Origin: Spirosoma sp. KUDC1026
GTDB taxonomy: Bacteria; Bacteroidota; Bacteroidia; Cytophagales; Spirosomataceae
Assembly: GCF_013375035.1 (NCBI RefSeq)
Contig: NZ_CP056032.1
Span: 5,206,001 to 5,270,000, forward strand
Reading direction: 5' to 3'
DNA: 64,000 nt
Part shown: positions 56,732 to 64,000 of the stretch, piece by piece
Position numbering within the stretch: position 1 is the stretch's first letter
Layout of the letters: every line of letters begins with the position of its first letter
Position numbers and translations under genes: made by a program
The notes under the pieces: generated by a model
The model's database searches: none
The model's input: only the letters and a program-made list of their open reading frames with translations
What the model was told of the DNA's origin: nothing

Positions 56732-58887
56732 AGCGCAAGCAGTGGCGGGGTTGGATGATTGGAATAAATGACGGGTTGACGGTAGTCGCCGGACCAGGTT
56801 TGCTTTTCGCCGGTCATATCGGTGAATTGATACTTGACGTGCGCTGGTTGCGCCGTGGCCCATTCCGAGGGTACTTCCCAGACGTCGAGAAATGTATCGC
56901 GCCCGGTCAGCGTAATCGCGTAGGAGTTGCCGATTGGGCCTGTGCCTTTGTCCAGCCAGATTCGCATACCGGTTGAGCGGTCCACGTCCTGGGCTACGTA
57001 GCGCCCGTAGGTCAACAGGTAGGTTTTACCGTTGTAGTTGGGCACGATGAGCGAGAACACCAGCGGTTTTTTCTCAAACCGCTCGTTGACGTCAGGACGT
57101 AGGTTCTGATTTTTGATCAGGTAGCGGGGGATTACCCACTGGTGAGGGACCGACTTCACCCAGTTGAAGACCGAACAGCGCTGCAGGGCTTTGGAAAAGA
57201 CTTCATAGGCCCCTTTGGCCCGGCTGCGTTCCGGAAAGCCGGGGGCTGCATCGTAATTCTGTCCCAGATCGATTGATTTTTGCGGACCCATCCAGGGCCG
57301 TAAAATGTCACGAAGCCAGTACTGGGCTATCACGTCGCCTTCCAGCGCGTGGGGGTTCAGGGGTTCGGTGTTTAGCTCGGTGACGTCGTAGCTTTGTCCG
57401 GCGGGGATCTTTTCCAGGTCTTTAAACTCCCTATCGTAGCGCCACCACTGCATAAGCTTCAGGTTTTCCCAGCCGGATTGTCGCATGGCTGAGGTGGGCA
57501 AATGAACGCCCCCAGCGCGGGTTTTATAATCCGCTATCGCCACGGCTACCCGCTCGTAGCACTCGTATACCAGATCGAACGCTTCGCCCTTGCCGTACTG
57601 TGTAGATCCCAGAATGTGCGCCGATTGACCCATGATGGTCGTCGTGCGCGAATCGGTCCGGTAGACGAGCACCGTTTTGCCCTGAAACTGCTCAGTGAGG
57701 TAGTTACCGTCCGCGTCTTTTTGAAAAAAGCTCTGGTCGTCGTAGGTGTAGTGAAAGTATTCAGCACTGCCAGCCGCTGAACCAGGTGTATTTTTGATGT
57801 ACTGCGCCATCGGGGTATTGGCGGCAATGGGTGCATTCTTGCTCCCCCCCAAAAAGACGGGGCTTAGAAAGTTGTGGTTCAAATATGCCGGAACGCCCGG
57901 CTCGTGGTCGGACATAGCAAGCGCGTTGCCGCCGTTGTCATAGTACGGGCCGGACGCGGGCTGGTCACCCTCAAACCGGATCAAATGAAACGGCGAGAGG
58001 TAGCTCCAGTCGTAAGGGATCAGCAACGGGGCGGGCTGCCCGTTCTGCTGGGCGCGAATTTTGGCCCCTTCCATCACGTAGCCGACCATGTTCTGGTGCT
58101 GGGTTTCGCGGCTGTTGCCCGATCGGGGGTTGGCATTATTGACCTCAAAGTCGGGATTTAGCGCCAACGGCCCCTTGCCGTTCACGGCTGCCCATTCGCC
58201 CTGCGAGAAGGTGGATTGCATGAGCGCCCCTAGTTCGCGGGCGGCATTCTGGTTATCAATCAGGTAGTGGTTCGGGCCTGCCCAATCGGCTAGCCAGGAC
58301 TTGTTGGGGTTGCCAGGGTCATACTGGTTATAGTAATCAACCAGGCTTTGGGCCTGATCGAACAGGGAAGCCAGCAGGTATACCCCCCGGTCGGAAATCG
58401 TTGTCCGGTCGGGCATATTGTCCCCCACGGCGTTGTAGCCCCGACTGGTAACCAGGGGGCGCAAAGAGACGTCATTGAACTGAACGCCCGCGTAAACGAC
58501 GATCATCCCGTCCGCTACCTGAAAAGCCGGAATCCGCCCGAACAGCACCGTGTTCAGCGCCGTCTGCAGGGGGAAGTCGTAGTTGTTGCCTCTCGCGCGG
58601 GGGCGGCTCTGCACGACCGGCGTCAGGCGGGGAGCCGGGGTTTTAACGAACGGCGTTCCGTTGAAGTCCGAGCCCGACGTGGTAAAGTTGTAGGTGAAGT
58701 CAAAACCGGTCGTGGTGTTGGCCGGAATGAGGGTTCCATCGGTCAGTATAATATCCAGTAGCCCACTGCGAATATCGTTCAGCAGGGTCTGGTTGATCGC
58801 AGGATATTTGTCGGTGTCGCGCTGGGCATTGCCGCGCTGGAGTTTGCCCAGGTATTTACGGCGTACGGCGACGGGTGAGATAGCCAT
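56728..58887 (-). CDS. Large late prophage protein, unknown
   Basis: 719 residues, soluble, aromatic- and Asn/Gly-rich, no signal peptide. It begins with a basic segment (AISPVAVRRKYLGKLQRGNA) and is beta-rich throughout (TGFDFTYNFTTSGSDFNGTP; YFHYTYDDQSFFQKDADGNY). No catalytic motif or domain is recognised. The size and place between a 173-aa gene and the beta-helix gene suggest a structural or baseplate component. Its stop overlaps the beta-helix gene start by 4 bases (ATGA). Confidence 0.65.
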   Translation of the reverse strand: MAISPVAVRRKYLGKLQRGNAQRDTDKYPAINQTLLNDIRSGLLDIILTDGTLIPANTTTGFDFTYNFTTSGSDFNGTPFVKTPAPRLTPVVQSRPRARGNNYDFPLQTALNTVLFGRIPAFQVADGMIVVYAGVQFNDVSLRPLVTSRGYNAVGDNMPDRTTISDRGVYLLASLFDQAQSLVDYYNQYDPGNPNKSWLADWAGPNHYLIDNQNAARELGALMQSTFSQGEWAAVNGKGPLALNPDFEVNNANPRSGNSRETQHQNMVGYVMEGAKIRAQQNGQPAPLLIPYDWSYLSPFHLIRFEGDQPASGPYYDNGGNALAMSDHEPGVPAYLNHNFLSPVFLGGSKNAPIAANTPMAQYIKNTPGSAAGSAEYFHYTYDDQSFFQKDADGNYLTEQFQGKTVLVYRTDSRTTTIMGQSAHILGSTQYGKGEAFDLVYECYERVAVAIADYKTRAGGVHLPTSAMRQSGWENLKLMQWWRYDREFKDLEKIPAGQSYDVTELNTEPLNPHALEGDVIAQYWLRDILRPWMGPQKSIDLGQNYDAAPGFPERSRAKGAYEVFSKALQRCSVFNWVKSVPHQWVIPRYLIKNQNLRPDVNERFEKKPLVFSLIVPNYNGKTYLLTYGRYVAQDVDRSTGMRIWLDKGTGPIGNSYAITLTGRDTFLDVWEVPSEWATAQPAHVKYQFTDMTGEKQTWSGDYRQPVIYSNHPTPPLLAL

Positions 58888-59408
58888 TAGTTTGTCTGGT
58901 TTTGGTCAAACTCCCATTCAGTGATTTCTTTTGCGTCGGTAGCGGGCTGGTCGGGCGTGAGCCAGGGCGGGCCGGGCTGTTTTGTTGGAAACGGTACGAT
59001 AGCATAGGCGCCGTCTTTGGCCAGACGCCAGCCCCATCCGGCCGGCAACCGGTACGACGCGGGCACCGCCCAGTCGCCGTCTTCGTTGGTTCGTTGATTG
59101 GTGGGCGTTGATTTGGGCCATAGCTTACCCTCTGCCACCAGATACCGCACGTCCTGATCCACGCCTTCGTAGAGGTTATCTCCGACCTTGTTACCCAGCA
59201 GGGCGATCTCGTCAGCGGTCAGTATATCCACCTCTTCGGCGGGGGGTAAAACGACCGGATCAACCGGCTTTACCGGCTCGGTAGCGGGTTGGTCGGGCTT
59301 AGTGATGACGTAGCCCTGCTTTACAAGCTCGCCAGCAATCAACATCACCAGCTCTTCGCTCGTGATGGTTTTGCCATTGCGTAGGATGATGATTTCGTCA
59401 GTTATCAT
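58887..59408 (-). CDS. Late prophage protein, unknown
   Basis: 173 residues with a helical start (LMLIAGELVKQGYVI-like; seen as ELVMLIAGELVKQGYVITKP), a Pro-rich linker (PVKPVDPVVLPPAEEVDILT) and a C-terminal half rich in Trp and Pro (YRLPAGWGWRLAKDGAYAIV). It overlaps the next gene by one base (TAATG) and the previous by four. It may be a baseplate connector. Confidence 0.65.
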   Translation of the reverse strand: MITDEIIILRNGKTITSEELVMLIAGELVKQGYVITKPDQPATEPVKPVDPVVLPPAEEVDILTADEIALLGNKVGDNLYEGVDQDVRYLVAEGKLWPKSTPTNQRTNEDGDWAVPASYRLPAGWGWRLAKDGAYAIVPFPTKQPGPPWLTPDQPATDAKEITEWEFDQNQTN

Positions 59409-61822
59409 GCTGGGTATAGTCTGGTGTAGCCGGTCATGGTCGTGGTCGGCACAACGATGTTATACTGGAAGAGAAGCGTGGCCCCGGTGCCGGTCTGCTG
59501 CGAAATGCCGACTTTAAGGTTTTTGCCCGCGTAGCTGCCGGTATCATAGAGCGCAATGCGAAGCGCCGAGCCGGTTTCTGAATCAACCGTGCTGGTGCGC
59601 TGGAAGCCCCGCCCAAAATTGTAGGAGCCGGAAGCGAGCTGTAAATCAATGTACATGGGAGAGTCCGGATAGGTGTCAGCCATGCGGAACTCCAGGCGGT
59701 CGTAGTTGCCGTTAACCCCGCCGGATTTGACGAAGCGGTACTCAATTCGCTGCGCCGTGTTGGGGGGCGTAGCATCGGTGTCGTACTCCCACTCCGTGGT
59801 TTCCTGGTTTCCACCACCCCCGCCACCGCCTGGTGGCGTGCCCACTACGACCGTATAGGGCGGGTTGCGCACAAAAGCGTTGGGGTCATTGGGGTCAGAG
59901 GGTTCCTGGGCAACGCCCGCCGGACGCCATGCTTCAATGACTTTGTAGGTGCCGGTATTGCTGTAGGGGAATGCACCCCAGATGATTTCAACCGTAGCGC
60001 CGGTCGGATCATAACTGCCCGCTTTTAGCACTGCATCCCGTATGTCCGATACACCAACGAAGGCGTCAACGCCGTTCTGCACGATAAAGAACTGCCGTAC
60101 CGCCTGAACAGGGACGGTCACGTTGGCCACGCCCACCCGGCCGACGCCCGATACGTCCGAGCTGCTGACAAAGTTTATTTTCTTGACCGGCGCGCTGGCG
60201 CTGGTATTTTTCAGCGTAACCTGACGCTGAACGTTGAAGCCGATAAAGAAAATCAGCGTAATGATCGTATCCTGGGTAATCGCATCGGCGTTGGCTGAGA
60301 GCGCCCCTTTGCGAATACCCCCATCGATAAACTCACCAAAAGCCACCCCCCCGGGTGCGTCGGGTGAATAGATGATTGAGCCGTCGGGTGCGCTGAAGGT
60401 GCGCCACGTGTTATCCGACCACCGCCGTTCGAGCGCGTAAACTTCACCCTGAACCCCTTCCAGCGGACCGGCGTTACCCACGATCCGGAAGTTTTCCGCA
60501 CCGTTGAGCGGCACTGGCACGTTGCTGACAACGGTAAACGGTTTAGGCACGATCGTGGCGTTATCCACACCGATACGGACGTTGGCGATGTAGTCGCCGG
60601 GTTCGAGAATGCCGCCGGTGGGCAGGTTGGCGTAGGGGAAGGCGTAGGTGCCGTTCTGGATGTTGCCGTCGATCCGGCTGAGTAGATGCCAGGTCGAATC
60701 CGGTACAGCCGCCCCGTTCACGCCCGTAACCTGACCCATGAAGTTTTCCCCATTGGAGCAGTTGGCCTGGATTGTAAGGCCCGGCCCGTCGGCTTCGTAC
60801 TTGGAGAGGTTGGCGTTGATGGTCGCTGTGGTGGCGGGTGGGTTCGTGCCCCCACCTGAGCCGCCAGAAAGAGTTGGCTTTACTGGTTTTGGCCCCGTCT
60901 GGTCGCTCTCCAGCCACTTGTCGTAGAGGTAGCCGTACTGCGACAGGTTCTCAATGTCTTCGTCGGATAACCCCGAACCACCGGAGCCGTTACCAGTGCC
61001 AACCAGTTCTTTTAACCGGTCCAGCGTTACCCGCTCCTGCGCGTAGCCGATGCCCTGAATGTAGTACCACGCAACCAGACCAAAAAAGTCATTAACGGCA
61101 ACCGGCTCTTTATTTCGGATGATGCCACCAACGGATATGTCTTTACTGGTGACGTAACCCATTAGCGTGTCCAGGCTCTGCGTGCCACCCGACCCGCCCC
61201 CGATATAGGGCTTTATGATCGTGGCAATCGCCGTCAGGGTCGTTATATCCGCGTCACGAAACAGCTTACCCAGCAAGGCGTTCAGTCCGTCCTCGTCGTC
61301 GGGGCTCAGATCAGCCAGATCGCCAAGAAACGTATCGAGGTACGTTTTAACCAGAAGCGGGGTAACGATCAAATCATTACTCGTACCCGCGTCAAATTCC
61401 GCCTGTGTCGCAATCCGGGCCTTACCGGCTACGGCTGTTGTGGCCTGGGGTACATCACCGCCCGGCGCTGGTCCGGTCGCCAGCAGTTCAGCGAGCGCGT
61501 TGGCGCTGACCGGCTTCTGGTTGCCCAGTACGATCAGCTCCTTGCTGCCCGCAATCTGAGCACTCCACTTGGCCCGGATCGTGGGGTCACTGCTGTTCGG
61601 TGGCTGGTTGGGAGTAACGGCCGTCAGGGCCTTACTGATAACGCCTTCCTGCCAGACGAGTTGCCCGGTCACGTAACTAGCCGCAGGATCGTACTCGAAG
61701 ATGCCTGAATCTTTTAGGTTTTCCAGCGCACCACCAACGCGCGGGGCGGTGTTCGCGCCGGTCTGGCTTTCGTTTTTGATTTGGGCAATATCCGTGCCCA
61801 GGGCGTTGAGGGGCTTAAGCAC
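59405..61822 (-). CDS. Large late prophage protein with beta-rich repeats
   Basis: 805 residues, no signal peptide. The start is helical (LNALGTDIAQIKNESQTGAN). A Gly/Ser-rich linker region (GSGGTQSL, GNGSGGSGLSDEDIENLSQY) follows at about 215-300, then a long beta-rich part with Ig-like patterns (VTGVNGAAVPDSTWHLLSRI; TGYTRLYPA at the end). It has fibre-attachment-like motifs and TTAVAGKARIATQAEFDAG, typical of phage tail-fibre N-terminal parts. The role is likely virion surface or tail. It overlaps the upstream gene by 8 bases. Confidence 0.7.
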   Translation of the reverse strand: MLKPLNALGTDIAQIKNESQTGANTAPRVGGALENLKDSGIFEYDPAASYVTGQLVWQEGVISKALTAVTPNQPPNSSDPTIRAKWSAQIAGSKELIVLGNQKPVSANALAELLATGPAPGGDVPQATTAVAGKARIATQAEFDAGTSNDLIVTPLLVKTYLDTFLGDLADLSPDDEDGLNALLGKLFRDADITTLTAIATIIKPYIGGGSGGTQSLDTLMGYVTSKDISVGGIIRNKEPVAVNDFFGLVAWYYIQGIGYAQERVTLDRLKELVGTGNGSGGSGLSDEDIENLSQYGYLYDKWLESDQTGPKPVKPTLSGGSGGGTNPPATTATINANLSKYEADGPGLTIQANCSNGENFMGQVTGVNGAAVPDSTWHLLSRIDGNIQNGTYAFPYANLPTGGILEPGDYIANVRIGVDNATIVPKPFTVVSNVPVPLNGAENFRIVGNAGPLEGVQGEVYALERRWSDNTWRTFSAPDGSIIYSPDAPGGVAFGEFIDGGIRKGALSANADAITQDTIITLIFFIGFNVQRQVTLKNTSASAPVKKINFVSSSDVSGVGRVGVANVTVPVQAVRQFFIVQNGVDAFVGVSDIRDAVLKAGSYDPTGATVEIIWGAFPYSNTGTYKVIEAWRPAGVAQEPSDPNDPNAFVRNPPYTVVVGTPPGGGGGGGNQETTEWEYDTDATPPNTAQRIEYRFVKSGGVNGNYDRLEFRMADTYPDSPMYIDLQLASGSYNFGRGFQRTSTVDSETGSALRIALYDTGSYAGKNLKVGISQQTGTGATLLFQYNIVVPTTTMTGYTRLYPA

Positions 61823-62825
61823 GATAATGACAGGTTAAAACGTCCGTAATGCGGTTGCCCGTTTCATCTTCGACCCGTAGCCGGACGTGCATGACTTCGG
61901 CGTCCGGCTGGGCGTTGAGCCGAATCCGGTACACCTGCTTATTGACGGGCATGGGCACTTCAACCGGGGCGCCCACCACCTCGAAGGCCCCGTTGAGGTA
62001 TTCGATAATGAGCGTCCCTGAATCGCCTTCCGTTAGATAGGGCAGCCACAGCATCGTATCGAAATAGTACCCCCGAAAGATGATGGGCTCTGGCAAAAGG
62101 GTTATCCACCGCCGGTTGCCGTAGAGTGACAGATCGTCTTCGCCCGGCGGGGGGATGATACTCGCCACCCAGTAGGCGAGGCCCACGTTGATGGGCAGCT
62201 CCCCCTGATCGGTGAGTGAGGTAGCTGAGACGGTGACAAAATCCGAAAAGTCGGGATCAGGCAAAAGCGTTTCGCCGTCGGGGACCAGGTTCGGCCGGGC
62301 GTGGAGCCTAACGCGGCTGCGCAAGTCAACTAGGGCGGTTCCTGTTGCCGGATCGACCTGCGCTTCAGCTACCGAGGTGCGGCCGTCAAGATGCGTCATC
62401 GAGAAGCGAATCAGCTCCCAGTCGGCCCCCGCGTCGGATTCGGCGCCAATCAGTAAAGGAAGGGCTGGCGATTTAAACCCGCCCCCGTAACCAATCAGAC
62501 TATATCCGGCTGTGCCCTGGCTGGTGCGCTCGAGCGTGGCCGAAAATTCGCCGTAGCCAAAGTAGAGGGCGGGCGTCTGGTAGCTGTAGGGCGCGTAGCC
62601 GGGCTTGGTGACTTTAATCACGTACGGGTTCGGCACAAACACGTTCTGCACCAGAATCGTAAAGACGCCCTGTGCGTCGGTGAGCGCGGTAGCTCCCCGA
62701 AAAAAGTAATCCGAGAAGTCCTGACCACCCATCGTAAAGATGCGCACCGATGCCCCCGCTACCGGTTGTCCGGTCGGGGTGCTCGCCGTGAGCGTAAAGC
62801 GGGAGGTATCGGGACCGGGCAGCAT
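61815..62825 (-). CDS. Late prophage protein with carboxypeptidase-regulatory-like domain
   Basis: 336 residues. The N-terminal ~110 residues are a beta-sandwich (TASTPTGQPVAGASVRIFTM, DAQGVFTILVQNVFVPNPYV) of the kind found in carboxypeptidase regulatory-like and Big domains. The rest is beta-rich with RMHARPNLVPDGE-like RLHARPNLVPDGETLLPDPD. No signal peptide. It adjoins the 155-aa gene with no gap. It is probably a structural or surface protein. Confidence 0.65.
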   Translation of the reverse strand: MLPGPDTSRFTLTASTPTGQPVAGASVRIFTMGGQDFSDYFFRGATALTDAQGVFTILVQNVFVPNPYVIKVTKPGYAPYSYQTPALYFGYGEFSATLERTSQGTAGYSLIGYGGGFKSPALPLLIGAESDAGADWELIRFSMTHLDGRTSVAEAQVDPATGTALVDLRSRVRLHARPNLVPDGETLLPDPDFSDFVTVSATSLTDQGELPINVGLAYWVASIIPPPGEDDLSLYGNRRWITLLPEPIIFRGYYFDTMLWLPYLTEGDSGTLIIEYLNGAFEVVGAPVEVPMPVNKQVYRIRLNAQPDAEVMHVRLRVEDETGNRITDVLTCHYRA

Positions 62826-63293
62826 CTAGTCGAAGAGAAGGGATTTAACGAGTTGGTTACCGTAGGCGGGCAGCACACCGCGCACCCGGACTTTCACCTT
62901 GACCGGATCGAAGGGCCGCGACAGTACCCGCCCCTTGTTGTGAGGGTTGGGCACTTTGATGCCTTCGTTCACTATTTTGTAGGCAATCGCCCCGGCAGCG
63001 GCCAGGGGGATAGGGATGCCCTTGATTTGAATCCATTCGCGAATGGTCTCAACAAACCGGCTGGATGGCCTACCCTTACGCCGGTTCGGCCCACGCCCGT
63101 ACTGCTGCTCTTTCCAGTAGGCCGGGCCAATGACGGACAGCACCACGCTTTTACCCTCGCGGGTGACGACGGCGTGGGTATTAGCAATCGAGTAGCCCGA
63201 CGCCCGGAGTCCCTCCTCACGCTGCGAAACAGCCAGATCGTTCACCAGCCCCGCACCGACACCTTCCAGAATTGGTTCCAGCTCTATAAGCAT
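62826..63293 (-). CDS. Late prophage protein, basic (head-tail connector-like place)
   Basis: 155 residues. An N-terminal helix (LIELEPILEGVGAGLVNDLA), a beta-hairpin, a basic centre (EQQYGRGPNRRKGRPSSRFV, then ETIREWIQIKGI) and a beta-rich end. Size and basic centre resemble HK97 gp10-type neck proteins, but the family is not certain. It overlaps the next upstream gene by 10 bases. Confidence 0.6.
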   Translation of the reverse strand: MLIELEPILEGVGAGLVNDLAVSQREEGLRASGYSIANTHAVVTREGKSVVLSVIGPAYWKEQQYGRGPNRRKGRPSSRFVETIREWIQIKGIPIPLAAAGAIAYKIVNEGIKVPNPHNKGRVLSRPFDPVKVKVRVRGVLPAYGNQLVKSLLFD

Positions 63294-63730
63294 ACGCCGA
63301 TGGTGGGGGGAGTAAGGGTGAGGCTGAGCCTGACTGCATCGTAGTTGCGGTCGGTGAGGTTGAACAGTAGGTTGCTGGTGAAGCGGGCACCCTGCACGAC
63401 GCCCATGCCGTCGAGCCGGAGAAAAACTTTCTGCATCAGGGCGGCAAGGATCGCAAGGGTCTGCTGCTTATTATCCGGCCCGTCGGACAAAGACGATGGA
63501 TAAAGGATCAATAGTGAGAGGGCGTAATCGTACCGGAGCGAACCGTTACCGATTCGGGTAATGCCGCCCGAGGTGTAGCCCTCGTGGAATAACAGGGCAT
63601 AGTCGCCCTGGTGGTCGGCCAGGATGTTCAGCTCTTTCTCCGTACCAAAGGCGAACGATAACGCCGGAAGCCCGGCAGCGGTAAGCTCCGGGGCCAGAAG
63701 GGCGGTAAGTTGGTCGAGTTGTTCCAGCAC
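63284..63730 (-). CDS. Late prophage protein, tail-completion-like
   Basis: 148 residues. An N-terminal helix (LEQLDQLTALLAPELTAAGL), strands with LSFAFGTEKELNILADHQGD and YDYALSLLILYPSSLSDGPD, and a helix with KQQTLAILAALMQKVFLRL. The outline is that of phage tail-terminator or completion proteins (helix, strands, helix, ~140-150 residues), but no motif settles it. Its start is 19 bases after the previous gene's stop codon. Confidence 0.6.
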   Translation of the reverse strand: MLEQLDQLTALLAPELTAAGLPALSFAFGTEKELNILADHQGDYALLFHEGYTSGGITRIGNGSLRYDYALSLLILYPSSLSDGPDNKQQTLAILAALMQKVFLRLDGMGVVQGARFTSNLLFNLTDRNYDAVRLSLTLTPPTIGVCL

Positions 63731-63748
63731 AGCCCGAAATTACGGGTG

Positions 63749-64000
63749 TTACCTCCCTTTCGGGGGCGCTGACAGGCGCTGGTAGTTGGAAAGGTATTGA
63801 GCTTTTTTTGCTTTGGCCAATAGGTGCCTTAGCGCCTGGTCGAGGGGGAGTTGAAAAGCGTCTTTTCGGGGGATGCGCTCGATTTCTGCCAGTTCCAGGA
63901 CGGCAAAGTCGGTATCAAACGCTGACAGGCCCGGCGTAAGCTGTTCAGCGGCTTTAGCGGTTGGATCGCCCTCGGTGGCACAGGTTGCAAAAAGACTCTG
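63749..64000 (-). CDS. Late prophage protein, C-terminal part (runs off the window)
   Basis: The last 83 codons and stop of a leftward gene. The peptide (QSLFATCATEGDPTAKAAEQ at the edge, then AFDTDFAVLELAEIERIPRK, ending in a basic tail SAPPKGR) is helical and soluble. The start is outside the window. It is the upstream neighbour of the tail-completion-like gene and so probably also a virion or head-tail gene. Confidence 0.7.
   Translation of the reverse strand, partial: QSLFATCATEGDPTAKAAEQLTPGLSAFDTDFAVLELAEIERIPRKDAFQLPLDQALRHLLAKAKKAQYLSNYQRLSAPPKGR

Noticed and set aside
44606-64000. Integrase, terminase, portal or capsid genes in the late region
   Set aside because: I looked for their motifs in each leftward frame and found none; they are expected beyond the right edge.

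Overview
The window looks like the chromosome of a Cytophagales-type member of the Bacteroidota (Spirosoma or a close relative). The reasons are Bacteroidota-style promoters (TTG, 19 bases, TAnnTTTG), many lipoproteins with LxGC lipoboxes, and gene families typical of that group. The genus is an inference; no rRNA or other marker is present to settle it.

Bases 1-27,680 are host backbone. They hold an ArsR/AHSA1 pair, a GH1 beta-glucosidase, a DUF2267 protein, an acetyl-CoA hydrolase/CoA-transferase, a secreted sugar isomerase-like protein, MgtE, RsmA and an Ig-like lipoprotein. The most interesting host locus is a seven-gene operon at 10,974-21,536. It joins a tubulin/FtsZ-like GTPase (496 aa) and a giant actin/Hsp70-like ATPase (1144 aa) with a lipoprotein carrying a possible vWA-like domain, a small three-helix membrane protein, a membrane-anchored coiled-coil protein, a retropepsin-like lipoprotein and a membrane protein with a WG-type C-terminus. 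This is a candidate envelope-linked two-NTPase machine of unknown function. A three-gene exported-protein operon converges on it, and a hybrid sensor kinase (PAS-PAS-GAF-PAS-PAS-HisKA-HATPase-REC-Hpt) follows.

At 27,701 and 28,518 lie two identical 25-bp copies of a tRNA 3' end (T arm plus acceptor strand) in the same orientation, which reads as tandem integration. Between them is a small AT-rich island with a DUF4160/DUF2442 gene pair. To the right is a prophage that runs off the window at 64,000. Its intact tRNA end, integrase, terminase and capsid genes are not in the window.

The prophage early half (28.6-44.6 kb) is mostly on the plus strand. It has a leftward repressor, a replication operon (initiator-like protein, DnaB helicase), a terminator-bounded two-gene AT-rich cassette, and then a second operon with ERF recombinase, a DNA adenine methylase, a short second methyltransferase, YopX and many tiny genes. 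Several tiny genes are preceded by a short GC-rich hairpin 11-21 bases from the start codon. One such slot holds a cas-less mini-CRISPR array (four 30-bp repeats, three spacers). Another early gene ends in 34 consecutive GGC-NAC hexamers. Two early promoters share a 32-bp sequence, and a third shares their spacing.

The late half (44.6-64 kb) is on the minus strand, transcribed right to left. It holds structural or adsorption proteins, three of which carry Sec-type signal peptides, then a row of small membrane and coiled-coil lysis-type proteins, and an N-acetylmuramidase-type endolysin at the downstream end.
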